This document shows, piece by piece, positions 47,005-56,988 of a stretch of DNA of 64,000 bases. The position numbers and the translations under genes are program-made. Each line of letters starts with the position of its first letter. The first letter of the stretch is position 1. Origin of the DNA: Ricinus communis (taxonomy: Eukaryota > Streptophyta > Magnoliopsida > Malpighiales > Euphorbiaceae); assembly GCF_019578655.1 (NCBI RefSeq), contig NC_063261.1, positions 10,858,446 to 10,922,445 on the forward strand. The letters run 5' to 3'. The notes beneath the pieces were generated by a model that did not search any database, was not told the origin of the DNA, and was given only the letters and a program-made list of their open reading frames with translations.

Positions 47005-47009
47005 AAATT
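47005..47009. other. Right target site duplication of the CRM array (AAATT)
   Basis: Identical to 34070-34074. Confidence 0.75.
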
Positions 47010-47092
47010 TAACATGCTTAATTGGACTAAAACACTCTTTTGGATGAAAGATAAACTAAATTAGATTAAGATTTGTGTTTTAATATCAAATT

Positions 47093-47137
<45 letters not shown>

Positions 47138-48204
47138 GTGAGTCTCACTCTCATTCATTTCTTTGTTTCTCTTTTTTTCTATTTAAAGACATCCTTGTAA
47201 AAGCAATCAAAAAATAGATAGGGCTGGTTAACTTTGCTCGTATGACAAGCAATGCATAACATAGTTTTATATTTTGGAGCTAATTATATAGATTGAAAGA
47301 AGAAAAATTTTGCAATTCGTTGAGTGAATGAAATATGATGAATTTATGTTTTGAAATAATGAGTTGATATGATTAGTTTCTCTTATTCGTATTAACAGCT
47401 ACTCTACCTTTTTATTTTCACAAATGTTTCAAGATTCAATTCGATCTAGTGTTTTTTTGGAATAGCTTTTATCAAATCTTCAAATACTAGTCTTAATTTC
47501 TAATCCCTAGATTCTAATGAAAGTGAAAGAAACAAATCTCTAATTTTTTTTAATTTTTTGGAATAGTAAACACTAGACTTGCATAAGCTTTTTAGGGGGT
47601 TTTGTGTAATTTTTATTACTCTTTTTCCACCTTAGATCATAATTTTTTAATGAAATATTTTTCCACCTTATTCATTATTATTTATAGGTTGATATATTTA
47701 ATTATTATTTTAAAAGAAAAAATATTTAATTGTCAAATTTTAAAAAGTTCAGACACTAAATTATAATTATTCAAAAAAAATGAGAGTATTAATTTGAATT
47801 TGATGATGCTATTATGGGGTTTGACAAAGTTATACTAGCGGTTAAGTTCTACTTAACATGACACTACATGTGAAATGGGAGCTTAGTGGGATAAAAGGTG
47901 AGACTTTAATATGAAAAATCCCATGTTCCGATGGGATTTACTCGCAAAACAAAAGTCATTATAAAAGAAAGAGTCAAAAGACACTGTCATTATTTAGCAC
48001 TTAATTAAGATATACTCTTGACACCATCGATGGGAATTACATCTGCATCCCATGTTTATTCCTGTGAGGGGCAGGGGCAATTTTGAAAAATCCAATTCCA
48101 GCCCAAAAGTACTTTCATATAAGACTTGATAGAATACGACCTTATAAAATAGGGCCACTTAGTGTGTGATTGTGATTTTATAAGAGTCACCACTTTTATT
48201 TTAT
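47010..48204. other. Unassigned stretch with CT microsatellite
   Basis: A CT run lies at about 47095-47132. The rest is AT-rich with no recognised gene or terminal repeat. Confidence 0.5.
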
Positions 48205-48452
48205 GAAAATAAAAAAAGATTAACATTGCAGTTTGGGCTATATTAAATATTTATTATTATTGTCTATCAATAAATTTTTTTGTATAAATAGAACTATATT
48301 ATTATAATTTTTACATCTATAAATAGGTGTTACAGTTAACGAAATATACATACATATACACATATATAGAAAGATCATTCTCTTCTCTCTTTATTATTCT
48401 TCTTATTTTTTATTTTACAATACTTTTTATTCTTATTCTTTATTTTACAACA
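48205..48452 (+). repeat. 5-prime LTR of the plus-strand copia
   Basis: It shares TTTGGGCTATA, TGTATAAATAGAACT, ATAAATAGGTGTTACA and the end TTTTACAACA with the 3-prime LTR. The primer site CGTTATTAGCATGATTGCT follows directly. Confidence 0.75.
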
Positions 48453-48639
48453 CGTTATTAGCATGATTGCTTAAAGTAACATTCAAGATAGAGCTATTTT
48501 TTCCTTTTCATATTTAAAAAAAATTACATGACGCTATTGAATCACAATGACCCATTTTGGTTGTCCTAATAAGTATATAGCACCTATTTTTTATTTTTGT
48601 TTTGTGATTTTTAAATTTCTAATAAAAGATTTTGAAAAA

Positions 48640-48770
48640 AATTAATGCATTTTTAATAAAGAATATATACTTCCAGGTAGTAATATATTTGCTCTTCCAA
48701 AACCTTCAATTATTCTTTTACTACCAGATATTATATTTACATAAGTTTCTCCCATTGTTAAGTGAGAAAA
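48640..48770 (-). repeat. Inverted copia segment inside the plus-strand copia
   Basis: This piece matches 13960-14075 on the same strand, although the two elements point in opposite directions. It is therefore protease-region copia sequence lying backwards inside the plus-strand copy (AATAAAGAATATATACTTCCAGG-like text, then CATAAGTTTCTCCCATT). Confidence 0.7.
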
Positions 48771-48899
48771 AATATTTTCTATATTTTAATATAGTGTGCG
48801 TGGTAGCACTGTTTGTAAGACGTAAATCTGTATCATTTGTTCTTAATCCTACTAATGATTGAGTATGATCCATAATATTTTATCTTTCTATACAAAAAA

Positions 48900-49215
48900 A
48901 TAAATAAATAACACGTCAATTAGTATCAATCTCTTAAAAACTAATATATTTAGTTCTTCAGGAATATAACATATTAATTCCTTAATAAATTGGGATACTA
49001 GATTCAAGATATTTAGTCCTTAAGGAATTTATGATCAAAATTCTTCAGGAATTTATCCCTTTAGTTATCTATTTAATTAGTTCTTCAAGAACTAAAACTA
49101 ATACTAGTTCTTTAGGAACTAAATTTATGATAAAAGTTCTATATGAATTAAAATTTATAATAAATATTTTTCAGAAACTATATATAACATTAGTTCTTAA
49201 GAAACTAAAAATTAA
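48900..49215. repeat. Array of AGTTCTTCAGGAACT near-palindromes
   Basis: About eight units such as TTAGTTCTTCAGGAATA, TAGTCCTTAAGGAATTTA, TTAGTTCTTCAAGAACTAA, TAGTTCTTTAGGAACTAA and TTAGTTCTTAAGAAACTAA are spaced by roughly 30-45 bases. Each is an imperfect inverted repeat able to fold on itself. The array lies in what should be the leader or gag of the copia element and has no counterpart in the 11-14 kb copy. Confidence 0.75.
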
Positions 49216-49369
49216 TTAATATTAACTAATATCAGATAATATATCTATAATAAATAAATAAATAAAACAAGAAAGAAATAAAATAAAACTATAATCCTAC
49301 AAAATATGCAGATAAAATTATAATTGCAATATAAACTAGTATTTAGCTAAAACAAATAAATTATAGAAA

Positions 49370-51750
49370 TTTATTGAGCTTTAAAGATATTCACTGGAAT
49401 GGATATCATATTGAAACAATAAATATAGAAAATATTGAATATCTCTATATTATAATTCTCACAATGGAAAAAAAAATGCGTATTGGAGAAATTAGCTATT
49501 TTTTCTTCTAGCTTATATTACATATATATGTGTACTGTTGAAATAAATGTATAGTAAACTAGAAGTTTATTGATCCGAATATTTTTCTTATTTGGCATGA
49601 TCGATTAGGTCATCCTGGATCAATACTGATGCGAAAAAAATATTAAAAGCTCTTATGGTCATCCATTGAAGAACCAGAAGATTCTTCAATCTAATGAATT
49701 CTTATGTTCAGCTTGCTTTCAAGGAAAGCTGATTATTAGGCCTTCACCGAGCAAATTTCAAAATGAATCACCTAAATTTCTGGAATGTATACAAAGTGAT
49801 ATTTGTAGGCCAATTCCACTATGTGAACTATTTAAATATTTATGGTGTTAATAGATCATCAACAAAATGATCACATGTATGTTTATTATCAACTTGAAAT
49901 CTGGCATTTGCTAGATTACTTGCTTAAATAATTCGACTAAGAGCACGGTTTCTAGAATATGCTATTAAGACAATTCATCTTGATAATGGTGGTGAATTTA
50001 CATTTAAGTCCTTTAATGATTATTGCATGTCAATTGGAGTAACTGTTGAATATCCAGTAACTCATGTTCATACTCAAAATGGTCTAGCAGAATCTTTTAT
50101 TAAACGTCTCTAATTAATAGCTAAACCATTACTTATGAAAATAAACCTCCCAATTATAAACATGCAGCAACTATTTTTTGCATCAGGCCAGCTAGTTATC
50201 ATAAATTTTCACCACTGTAGTTAATTTCTGGCTAGGAGCCAAATATTTTCTATTTGATAACTTTTGAATGTTTATGTCCCAATTGACCCCCACATTACAC
50301 AAAAATGGGACATCATAAGAGATTAAGAATATATATTGAATATGAATCTCCATCTATAATTAAATATCTTGAGCCATTAATGGGAGATGTCTTTACTGCG
50401 AGATTTAATGATTGTCATTTTAATGAAGCTTTATTTTCTAAGTTTGAGGGATAGAACAAGCAATTAGAGAAACAAATCGTTTGGAATGAGCTATCATTAA
50501 ATCACCTTTATCCTTATTTAAAAAAATATGAACTAGAAGTTCAAAGGATCATTCATTTGCAAAGTATAGTAAACCAATTGCCAGATGCATTTTGTGATTC
50601 AAAAAGAGTTACTAAATCTCATATACCAGCTGAAAATGCTCCAGCTAGAATTGATGTCCCAGTAGAACAACATGTTAATATTATAGCAAATGAGTTATGA
50701 CACACCAGAAGCGTGGTAGGCTACCTAGTTCTAAAGATAAAAATCCAAGAAAGAAAAGAAAATAAAATAAACCAAGTAACAATTCCAAATTGATATTCCT
50801 AAAGAGCCTATAACAAAAGACATAGATGAACAAGTAACCCTAGAAGAGGTTCAAGTGCATGAAAATGATGAAAACAATTAGATAACAATCAACTATGTCA
50901 CTTCAGGTAAGAGATAAAACTAAAGTGAAATTATTGTCGATAATGTATTTGCATATGTAGTATAATTGATATTGCAAAAGAAAGTGAAGACATTGAATCT
51001 AAATCTGTCATTGAATGTCGAAAAAGAAATGATTGGCCTAAATGAAAAGATGCAATCCAAGCATAATTAAACTCATTATAAAAATGTCAAGTCTTGGGCC
51101 CATTATTTTAATACTTGAAGATATTAAGCCAGTAGGCTATAAATGGATTTTTATGCGTAAACGCAATGAGAAAAATAAAATTGTGAGATACAGAGCACAA
51201 CTTATAGCACAAGAATTTTCGCAAGGACCTGACGTCAGTTATGAAGAAACTTATTTCCCAGTTGTGGATGCAATTACATTTAGATTCTCAATTAGCCTAG
51301 AAAGTTTATAAGGACTTCATATTCATCTTATGGATGCATTATAGCTTATTTATATGGATCATTTGATAATGACATTTATATGAAAGTTTCTAAAGGATTA
51401 AAAATGCCTGAAGCATGTAATCTCAAAAAATATATTCATTTAAGTTAAAAAAATCCTTGTATGGATTAAAACAATCTGGACGAATGTAGTATACCGCCTA
51501 AATGAATATCTTTTGAAGGAATAATATATTAACAATTCAATTTGTCAATATGTCTTATTAAGAAAATAAATTTTAGTTTTGCTATAATTACAGTTTATGT
51601 TCATGATTTAAATATTATTGGGACTCCTAAAGAGTTGACGAAATAATAATTTATTTAAGAAATAAATTTGAAATAAAAGATTTAGGAAGAGTAAATTTTT
51701 ATCTTTGCCTGCAGATCGAACATTTATTTGGAGGAATTTTTATTCATCAG
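49370..51750 (+). pseudogene. Copia pol remnant: integrase and reverse transcriptase
   Basis: GAG-pre-integrase at about 49590-49810 (KNQKILQSNEFLCSACFQGK), then integrase with NGGEFTFK-like and THVHTQNGLAESFIKR text near 50050. The acidic variable linker follows, then the reverse transcriptase entry KWIFMRKRNEKNKIVRYRAQ at about 51140-51200, followed by FPVVDAITFR and YVLHLMDA-type text. It stops at IFIHQSTY near 51750. Stops and frame changes are frequent. Confidence 0.8.
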
Positions 51751-51857
51751 TCAACTTATATTTACTCTTGTTTCTTTACTAAGATTTTTTCCCACAGGAT
51801 TTTTCTTAGTAAGACTTTAACGAGGCATATTTATTGTAATAAATATCCAAGGGGGAG

Positions 51858-52102
51858 TGTTATGATAATATTAAAGTGTTTGGGCTATAATGAATGTCTA
51901 TAATTATTGTTTATAGATAGATTTTCTTGTATAAATAGAACTCTATCTCTGTAATCCTTTATACCTATAAATAGGTGTTACAATCAATGAGATATATATC
52001 CATACACACATATATAGAAAAATCACTCTCTCTTCTCTCTTTATTCTTCTTATTGTTCTTTGTTTTACAATACTTTTTATTCTTGTTCTTTATTTTACAA
52101 CA
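51858..52102 (+). repeat. 3-prime LTR of the plus-strand copia
   Basis: 245 bases, TGTTATGATAATATTAAAG to TTTTACAACA, with a TATAAATAGAAC box, preceded by the purine tract AAGGGGGAG. Confidence 0.85.
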
Positions 52103-53356
52103 AAGGCTCCATTTTATAAAATATTTAAAAATAAAAAATATGAATTTTATATAAGTGTCAAATTTAGGAATTTGGTTATGATTTTCATAAAAGCCCTTAA
52201 AATATTTTCAATATCAAGAATTATAGAACTTAATAAGATCATCTATGGTGTGGAAGATTTTTAATATTAGATTTGCTACTAGATGTGAATATCTAATATG
52301 CCTACATATCCTATTGAATAGGAACTAAAAATCATGCAGTTTTTACCTTTTATAGAAAAGGAATTTTAAAAAATAAAAAGTTTAAATTTTACCTTAGTTA
52401 ATGAGCAAACTCAACTTCATTTTCAGGGGAGAGAGAAGTCCTTTGATTCTTGATATATATTGGAGAGATGAGAGGTTCCCTCGAATCTTGCTTGATGAGA
52501 TTTTAAAAGTCTTGAATCTTGGATTTGAATGTTGGATATTGGATGTTATATGTTGTATATTAGAGATTCAGGGCATTTTGTTACTGTTTTAGAAAGTATT
52601 TCACTAAGTCATTTTCTAGGAATTAGCTTTAGGAAAGACTTTTGGTTAGAGAGAGAATATATGTGTAGTCATTTGAGTTTAAGAGTGGTGTATTGAAATG
52701 AGCAAATGATGCTCCTATTTATATAGTTTCAACATAAGGGCAAAACCATGTAATTTAAGGACTCAATTGACCGTAAGAACTTGAGTTAAAATCAAAATGA
52801 GTACTTTTCACTAATTGATTGTTACAAACTGGCTTAAGAGGAGTATGTATCAATTTCCTTCTACACTATTAGATTATATAGTATTTGCATTAGAACTAGG
52901 ACCTATATTAAGATTAATGAAATTTCTCCAATATCTATATTAACACTTAGTTTGGACTGCTAACCTTAGCTTTAGAATTCTCACACCCTAATGTTGTTTT
53001 AACAGCCTTGTATTGTATGCTTGTATCCATAAAATTATTCCTAAATCGTATTGGAAAGGCACTAAGATCATGCCATATGGCCAATCTTCAATGGTAATAT
53101 TATCAAGCATTAATTTCACAATCCTTATGCACATGACCTAAGATTCCATACTAGTGGCAATAATTTTTCAGTTTTTCAAATCGAGAATATATCCATACAG
53201 ATTCTCCCATGCTTTTATGAATAATAGTTCATCACTTAAAAGATTGAGTAACATCTACGAAAACTTTTAATTTTGATAACCTTTCCTAAGAAACCATTTT
53301 ATCATTCAGAATTTTTAAGACATCACCCAACTTCATCCCAGTTATGCTTATATGGG
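52103..53356. other. AT-rich stretch, nothing recognised
   Basis: Short open frames (for example 52401-52592) have no recognisable motif. No RNA gene or terminal repeat was found. Confidence 0.5.
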
Positions 53357-53640
53357 ATAATAATATAAATAATTATTGAACTTTTTACTTTTTTGTGATA
53401 AAATTTTAATTTATTTTATTTCAATCATTTAACTTCAACTTTGGTTACAATTTAGTCACCTAGCTAATAAAAAACTAACATATTGCATTTCTCTAATTAC
53501 TCTTTTCTCATTGGCCATTTTTGTTACTTATCAATCTTTTATTTGCAAAGTGACTAAATTGAGATAAAGTTAAATGATTGGAATGAAATAAATTAAAGTT
53601 TTATGGCCATAATAATACTTAATATAAAGTTAAGTGATTG
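53357..53640. mobile_element. MITE-like element with inverted arms
   Basis: The arms at about 53396-53460 and 53548-53607 are inverted complements with few mismatches (TTTCAATCATTTAACTTC and its partner AGTTAAATGATTGGAAT; CAATTTAGTCAC and GTGACTAAATTG). Weaker pairing continues outward to the stated edges. The centre is non-coding. Confidence 0.65.
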
Positions 53641-54612
53641 TTTGTATCGTTATCTCACGCTTGTACAATCATCATATGTGTTTATTCAAATGGGAGCTTA
53701 TAGATCCACACTTAGAAAGAATAAAACTTAAGGTTAGCATTCGTCAGTTTTTTGTCACTCGAAATGACGTTAAAGATGAGCAATTGTCGATTAAAGTGTG
53801 GCGATCCCTCTTTCAAAATCTTAACCTTATCTTTCTTAGAAGAGAATTCAAATAGAAAATACTTACCTTGCCTAATTTCTTGCATTCAAAATCCCTTTGC
53901 TAACTTCCAAGCATTTGATGATAAAGCATTATGCATAGCTTTTAAATCGAAAGGCTCTTACAATAGTCATCATACAAGGCATATTTTATGCATGGTAGAT
54001 GTTTCTTCACTCAATCCAGCCTTTTCTAAATCAATTTTTTTTTCATCAACTTTAAGAGTGAACTTAATCTAAAGTTTAGTTTCTTTTTAAACGAAAAACT
54101 CAGAAGCTATAGTTATTACATAATAAACTAATGTAAAATCAACTCAAAACTTAATAGGATAGAGGGAATAGGAAACTAGAAAACAAATAAGATTATGCAA
54201 GCTCCTTTAGAAAGTAGTCCTAGATCTAAAATAGAACTCAATAGAAATAAAAAGAAATTCCACAATATTTGAAAGTTTATTTACATTTTTTTAAAATTAC
54301 AATTTGTGAGAAGAGTGATTTAAAGATAGAAAATTAATGTATAATGAAAAGGATTAGGATAAAATGATTTCTTTTATTCTTTTTAAATATTTTATAGTAA
54401 AAAATAGAAAATTGACCTACTTAATTAAATACCAAAATATTATATATAAATAAATAAAAATTGAAATGAATGATATTGTTATGCACGACCTTTTAGAAGG
54501 CTAAAAGGTCGATTAGTTTGATGTATATAGTTGACATGATTAATTTTGGAATTTGATCTAAAAAAATTAAAATCTAAAACCGCAACATATTTTATTAAGG
54601 TAAAAAAGTATA
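53641..54612. other. Unassigned AT-rich stretch
   Basis: Two overlapping plus-strand frames (53634-54072) show no family motif. Nothing else recognised. Confidence 0.5.
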
Positions 54613-54906
54613 TGTAATACCTATAATTTTTTAATTTTAATTTTCATCTATTTTTTAGGATATTTTGGTAAATAAATATTTTTAGTATTAAATTGAGCAT
54701 TTAATGAAATATTTTAATAATCGAGTAATATAAGTACTATTTAAATTAATATTATCTAATAAATTATATTATATTAATTTTTAAAAATCTTAAATATAGT
54801 TTTGTAATTTTAAATAAATGAGTCAAAAGCTTATTAAGTTAATTTTAACACGTACATATATTTTTAAAATACTCAATGAGCCTAAATTAAAATTGGTTAG
54901 TTTGGG

Positions 54907-54944
<38 letters not shown>
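54613..54944 (+). mobile_element. Tekay-type LTR, left part, ending in a TA microsatellite
   Basis: It starts TGTAATACCTATAATTTTTT and runs parallel to 16090-16505 (for example TAATATTATCTAATA, TTAATTTTT, TAGTTTTGTAATTTTAAAT and AAATGAGTCAA). It ends in a TA run at 54913-54944. The same LTR resumes at 62221. The 7.3 kb between is an inserted pararetrovirus. Confidence 0.8.
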
Positions 54945-54951
<7 letters not shown>

Positions 54952-55100
54952 GACTTACAAGAGTAGTTACAAGATTTCTCTCTCTCTTACTCACTCTTTT
55001 CACTCTAATATCTTCTGTGAGAACTAGATAACAGAAGAGCTTCTCTCTCTAGAATGCTTTCTTCTCTCTTCTAAGTTCTGCCTTCTTCTTTGGAGGAGTT

Positions 55101-55114
55101 CTCAATATATAGAG
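55101..55114 (-). promoter_or_regulatory. Probable pregenomic RNA promoter TATA box
   Basis: Minus strand CTCTATATATTGAG, in the non-coding region after the last ORF, where caulimovirids have their 35S-type promoter. Transcription would start about 30 bases further, near 55070, and run into the host LTR. Confidence 0.6.
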
Positions 55115-55317
55115 GTTTTGGAGCTTTGGATACCTTTCACGGGCTTTGGATGCTTTTGTTAGTAGAGTAGAAATGATTCCACTTGTCTTCCACTTATCTT
55201 TGGATTTTTGTGATAATGCTTCACACGCTTTGGAGTCTTGTGATAATACCAACCATCTTTTGAAAAAGTTGTCGGCCATGCTTTGAAAGAATCTTTTGCT
55301 TTTTTGACTTTTCTTTT

Positions 55318-55385
55318 TCTTTTGTCTTTTGTCTTTTTCTTTTCTTTTCTTTTCTTTTTCTTTTTCTTTTTCTTTTTCTTTTTTG
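55318..55385 (-). repeat. Purine-rich low-complexity tract
   Basis: On the minus strand it is a GAAAAA/GAAAA repeat between the second ORF and the promoter. A 151-codon frame here is an artefact of the repeat (lysine and glutamate only) and is not called as a gene. Confidence 0.8.
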
Positions 55386-55476
55386 GGCTTAGTGTGGGCT
55401 TTTTGGCCCAACATAAACAACCTTGGGCTACCATTTCTGGTTTTCAACTCATGGGCTTTAAAGAAGGAGATAATAT

Positions 55477-56985
55477 TTATGGGGCTTTGAATATCCCATA
55501 ACAATCGTCTCCAGCTGAATCATCCAGATCAAATGCAACAGTACTGTCACTAGATGAGGACGATGAAGGGGCTTTGGATTTGTCTTTAGAAGAAGCTGTT
55601 TCAGACAACTGTTTTATTAGTTGCAGGAAATCTTCTTCGGTTTGGGCAGCAGCAAGCTTTGGAAGGAGAAAAGACTTATGTGCTAAGAACGTTGTTTGTT
55701 TTTTAGGAGGAGGCAAGAAGTTATGTTTGGTCAGGAAGTTTTGAATGGCTTTTAGAGACAATTTGTCCTGGTGGTTGAATTTATCCCACCATTTTACTTT
55801 GAATCTGCGGATAAGTGTAATTTCACCATCTGGAAGGAGATTGAAGTGAAAGTACCATACACATACCCAGGGCAGAAAGAAGTTTGAACAAAATAGAAGA
55901 AGCGGGGGAAAATGCATTTCTATTGAGTTTGGTTTATAATTTGCTTTGAAGAGGTTGAACAGAGGTAAGACCTCAGGGATGATGGTCTCAGGCACATTAC
56001 CGTAGTAATTCCACCACTGTTTGAACCAATAAGGGATTTTAGAAGTTTGGATAAGACTGGTGTCGAAGTAGAATAGCCAGGAGTGGCTTCTTCCTTCGTT
56101 TTGGATGAGAAATGTATTGAACCAGGCTTGCTGGTAATCCCAATAAGAAAAAGAGGTGTTTAAGTTGGAAGGGTAGGTTCTTTTGATAGAAGTGGGAAAG
56201 GAACGAGGAGAGTGTAAATCCATACCCCAATCAGATGGGTGAAGGATTCTTTGGATTGTGCATGTTGAATATGCAGGGTCTTTATGGGCTTTGTCTTTTT
56301 TGAAATGTTTAAACTTTGCAGAACCAGTAATCTCGAGGATTGACTGGTAGTAAGATTGAGGCTTTAAAGTGTTCCAGGGTTTGAAAAACCATCCTGGAGG
56401 GAAAATCTTTGAAACCAATTTGGAGGGGCTTTCTGTACAGAATCCTTCCTCAATGGTTAAAACGTTTTGAAAAATCAGTTTTTCCAAATACTCATTTGAT
56501 TTAAAATGTTTTGATTGACTCAAAACAATCTCCTGAGAGTTTGGCTTTGAAAAACTGTTTGAACTTTGAGATAGATTTGGAGGGAAAATCTCTATCTCGG
56601 TATTTTGAAAATGGATAGAAAGTATACCTTTACCCTTTGTAGAGGAAGAGGACGACTTTGGAGTCGCTTCTGGCTTTGGAATAATTTGCTTTGAAGATGG
56701 TTCAGACAGGGATTGAACCATTTGTCTTTTGTATTCTTCCACCCTTTGAATGAATTCAGGGTCTTGCTGAGCAAGCCACTCCTGAATTTGTCGGGTTTGA
56801 TCAGCTTTGGAAGGATCCATTTGTTGAACTGGATCCGGTTGATCAATTTCTTCTTGGATTATCTCAGTCCAAGTCCTGATGGGCTTTGAAGTTGAAGGGA
56901 GAACTTCCTTCGCTGGGCTTTGAATTTGGGTCGGCTTTGAACTAGCCGTGGACTTTTCTTCTTTGGACTTTGATTTTCTTGGCAT
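55477..56985 (-). CDS. Caulimovirid second ORF, function unknown (502 aa)
   Basis: Fully open. It starts ATG three bases after the TGA of the polymerase ORF (TGA AAA ATG), a spacing suited to reinitiation or coupled translation. The N-terminal third is serine-, lysine- and proline-rich and probably disordered. The middle (about residues 190-400) is rich in tryptophan, phenylalanine and tyrosine, with GWFFKPWNTLKPQSYYQSI, ILHPSDWGMDLHSPRSFPTS, WDYQQAWFNTFLIQNEGRSH and KVKWWDKFN. The C-terminus is a serine run with acidic residues. Proteins of this kind are known as the ORF after RNase H in florendoviruses and as fragments in plant genomes; no function is established. No break is seen. Confidence 0.8.
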   Translation of the reverse strand: MPRKSKSKEEKSTASSKPTQIQSPAKEVLPSTSKPIRTWTEIIQEEIDQPDPVQQMDPSKADQTRQIQEWLAQQDPEFIQRVEEYKRQMVQSLSEPSSKQIIPKPEATPKSSSSSTKGKGILSIHFQNTEIEIFPPNLSQSSNSFSKPNSQEIVLSQSKHFKSNEYLEKLIFQNVLTIEEGFCTESPSKLVSKIFPPGWFFKPWNTLKPQSYYQSILEITGSAKFKHFKKDKAHKDPAYSTCTIQRILHPSDWGMDLHSPRSFPTSIKRTYPSNLNTSFSYWDYQQAWFNTFLIQNEGRSHSWLFYFDTSLIQTSKIPYWFKQWWNYYGNVPETIIPEVLPLFNLFKANYKPNSIEMHFPPLLLFCSNFFLPWVCVWYFHFNLLPDGEITLIRRFKVKWWDKFNHQDKLSLKAIQNFLTKHNFLPPPKKQTTFLAHKSFLLPKLAAAQTEEDFLQLIKQLSETASSKDKSKAPSSSSSSDSTVAFDLDDSAGDDCYGIFKAP

Positions 56986-56988
56986 TTT

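Larger units (their letters stand above)
48205..52102 (+). mobile_element. Ty1/copia element, plus strand, decayed
   Basis: 5-prime LTR about 48205-48452, primer site region from 48453, pol remnant 49370-51750, purine-rich AAGGGGGAG, then 3-prime LTR 51858-52102. It is the same family as the minus-strand copy at 11.2-14.5 kb. The RNase H region is missing after the IFIHQSTY segment near 51750. The left LTR edge is approximate because its first 30 bases are diverged. Confidence 0.8.

Noticed and set aside
55049..55504. 151-codon minus-strand frame rich in lysine and glutamate
   Set aside because: It is produced by the GAAAAA repeat in the viral non-coding region and by its promoter; it has no conserved motif.
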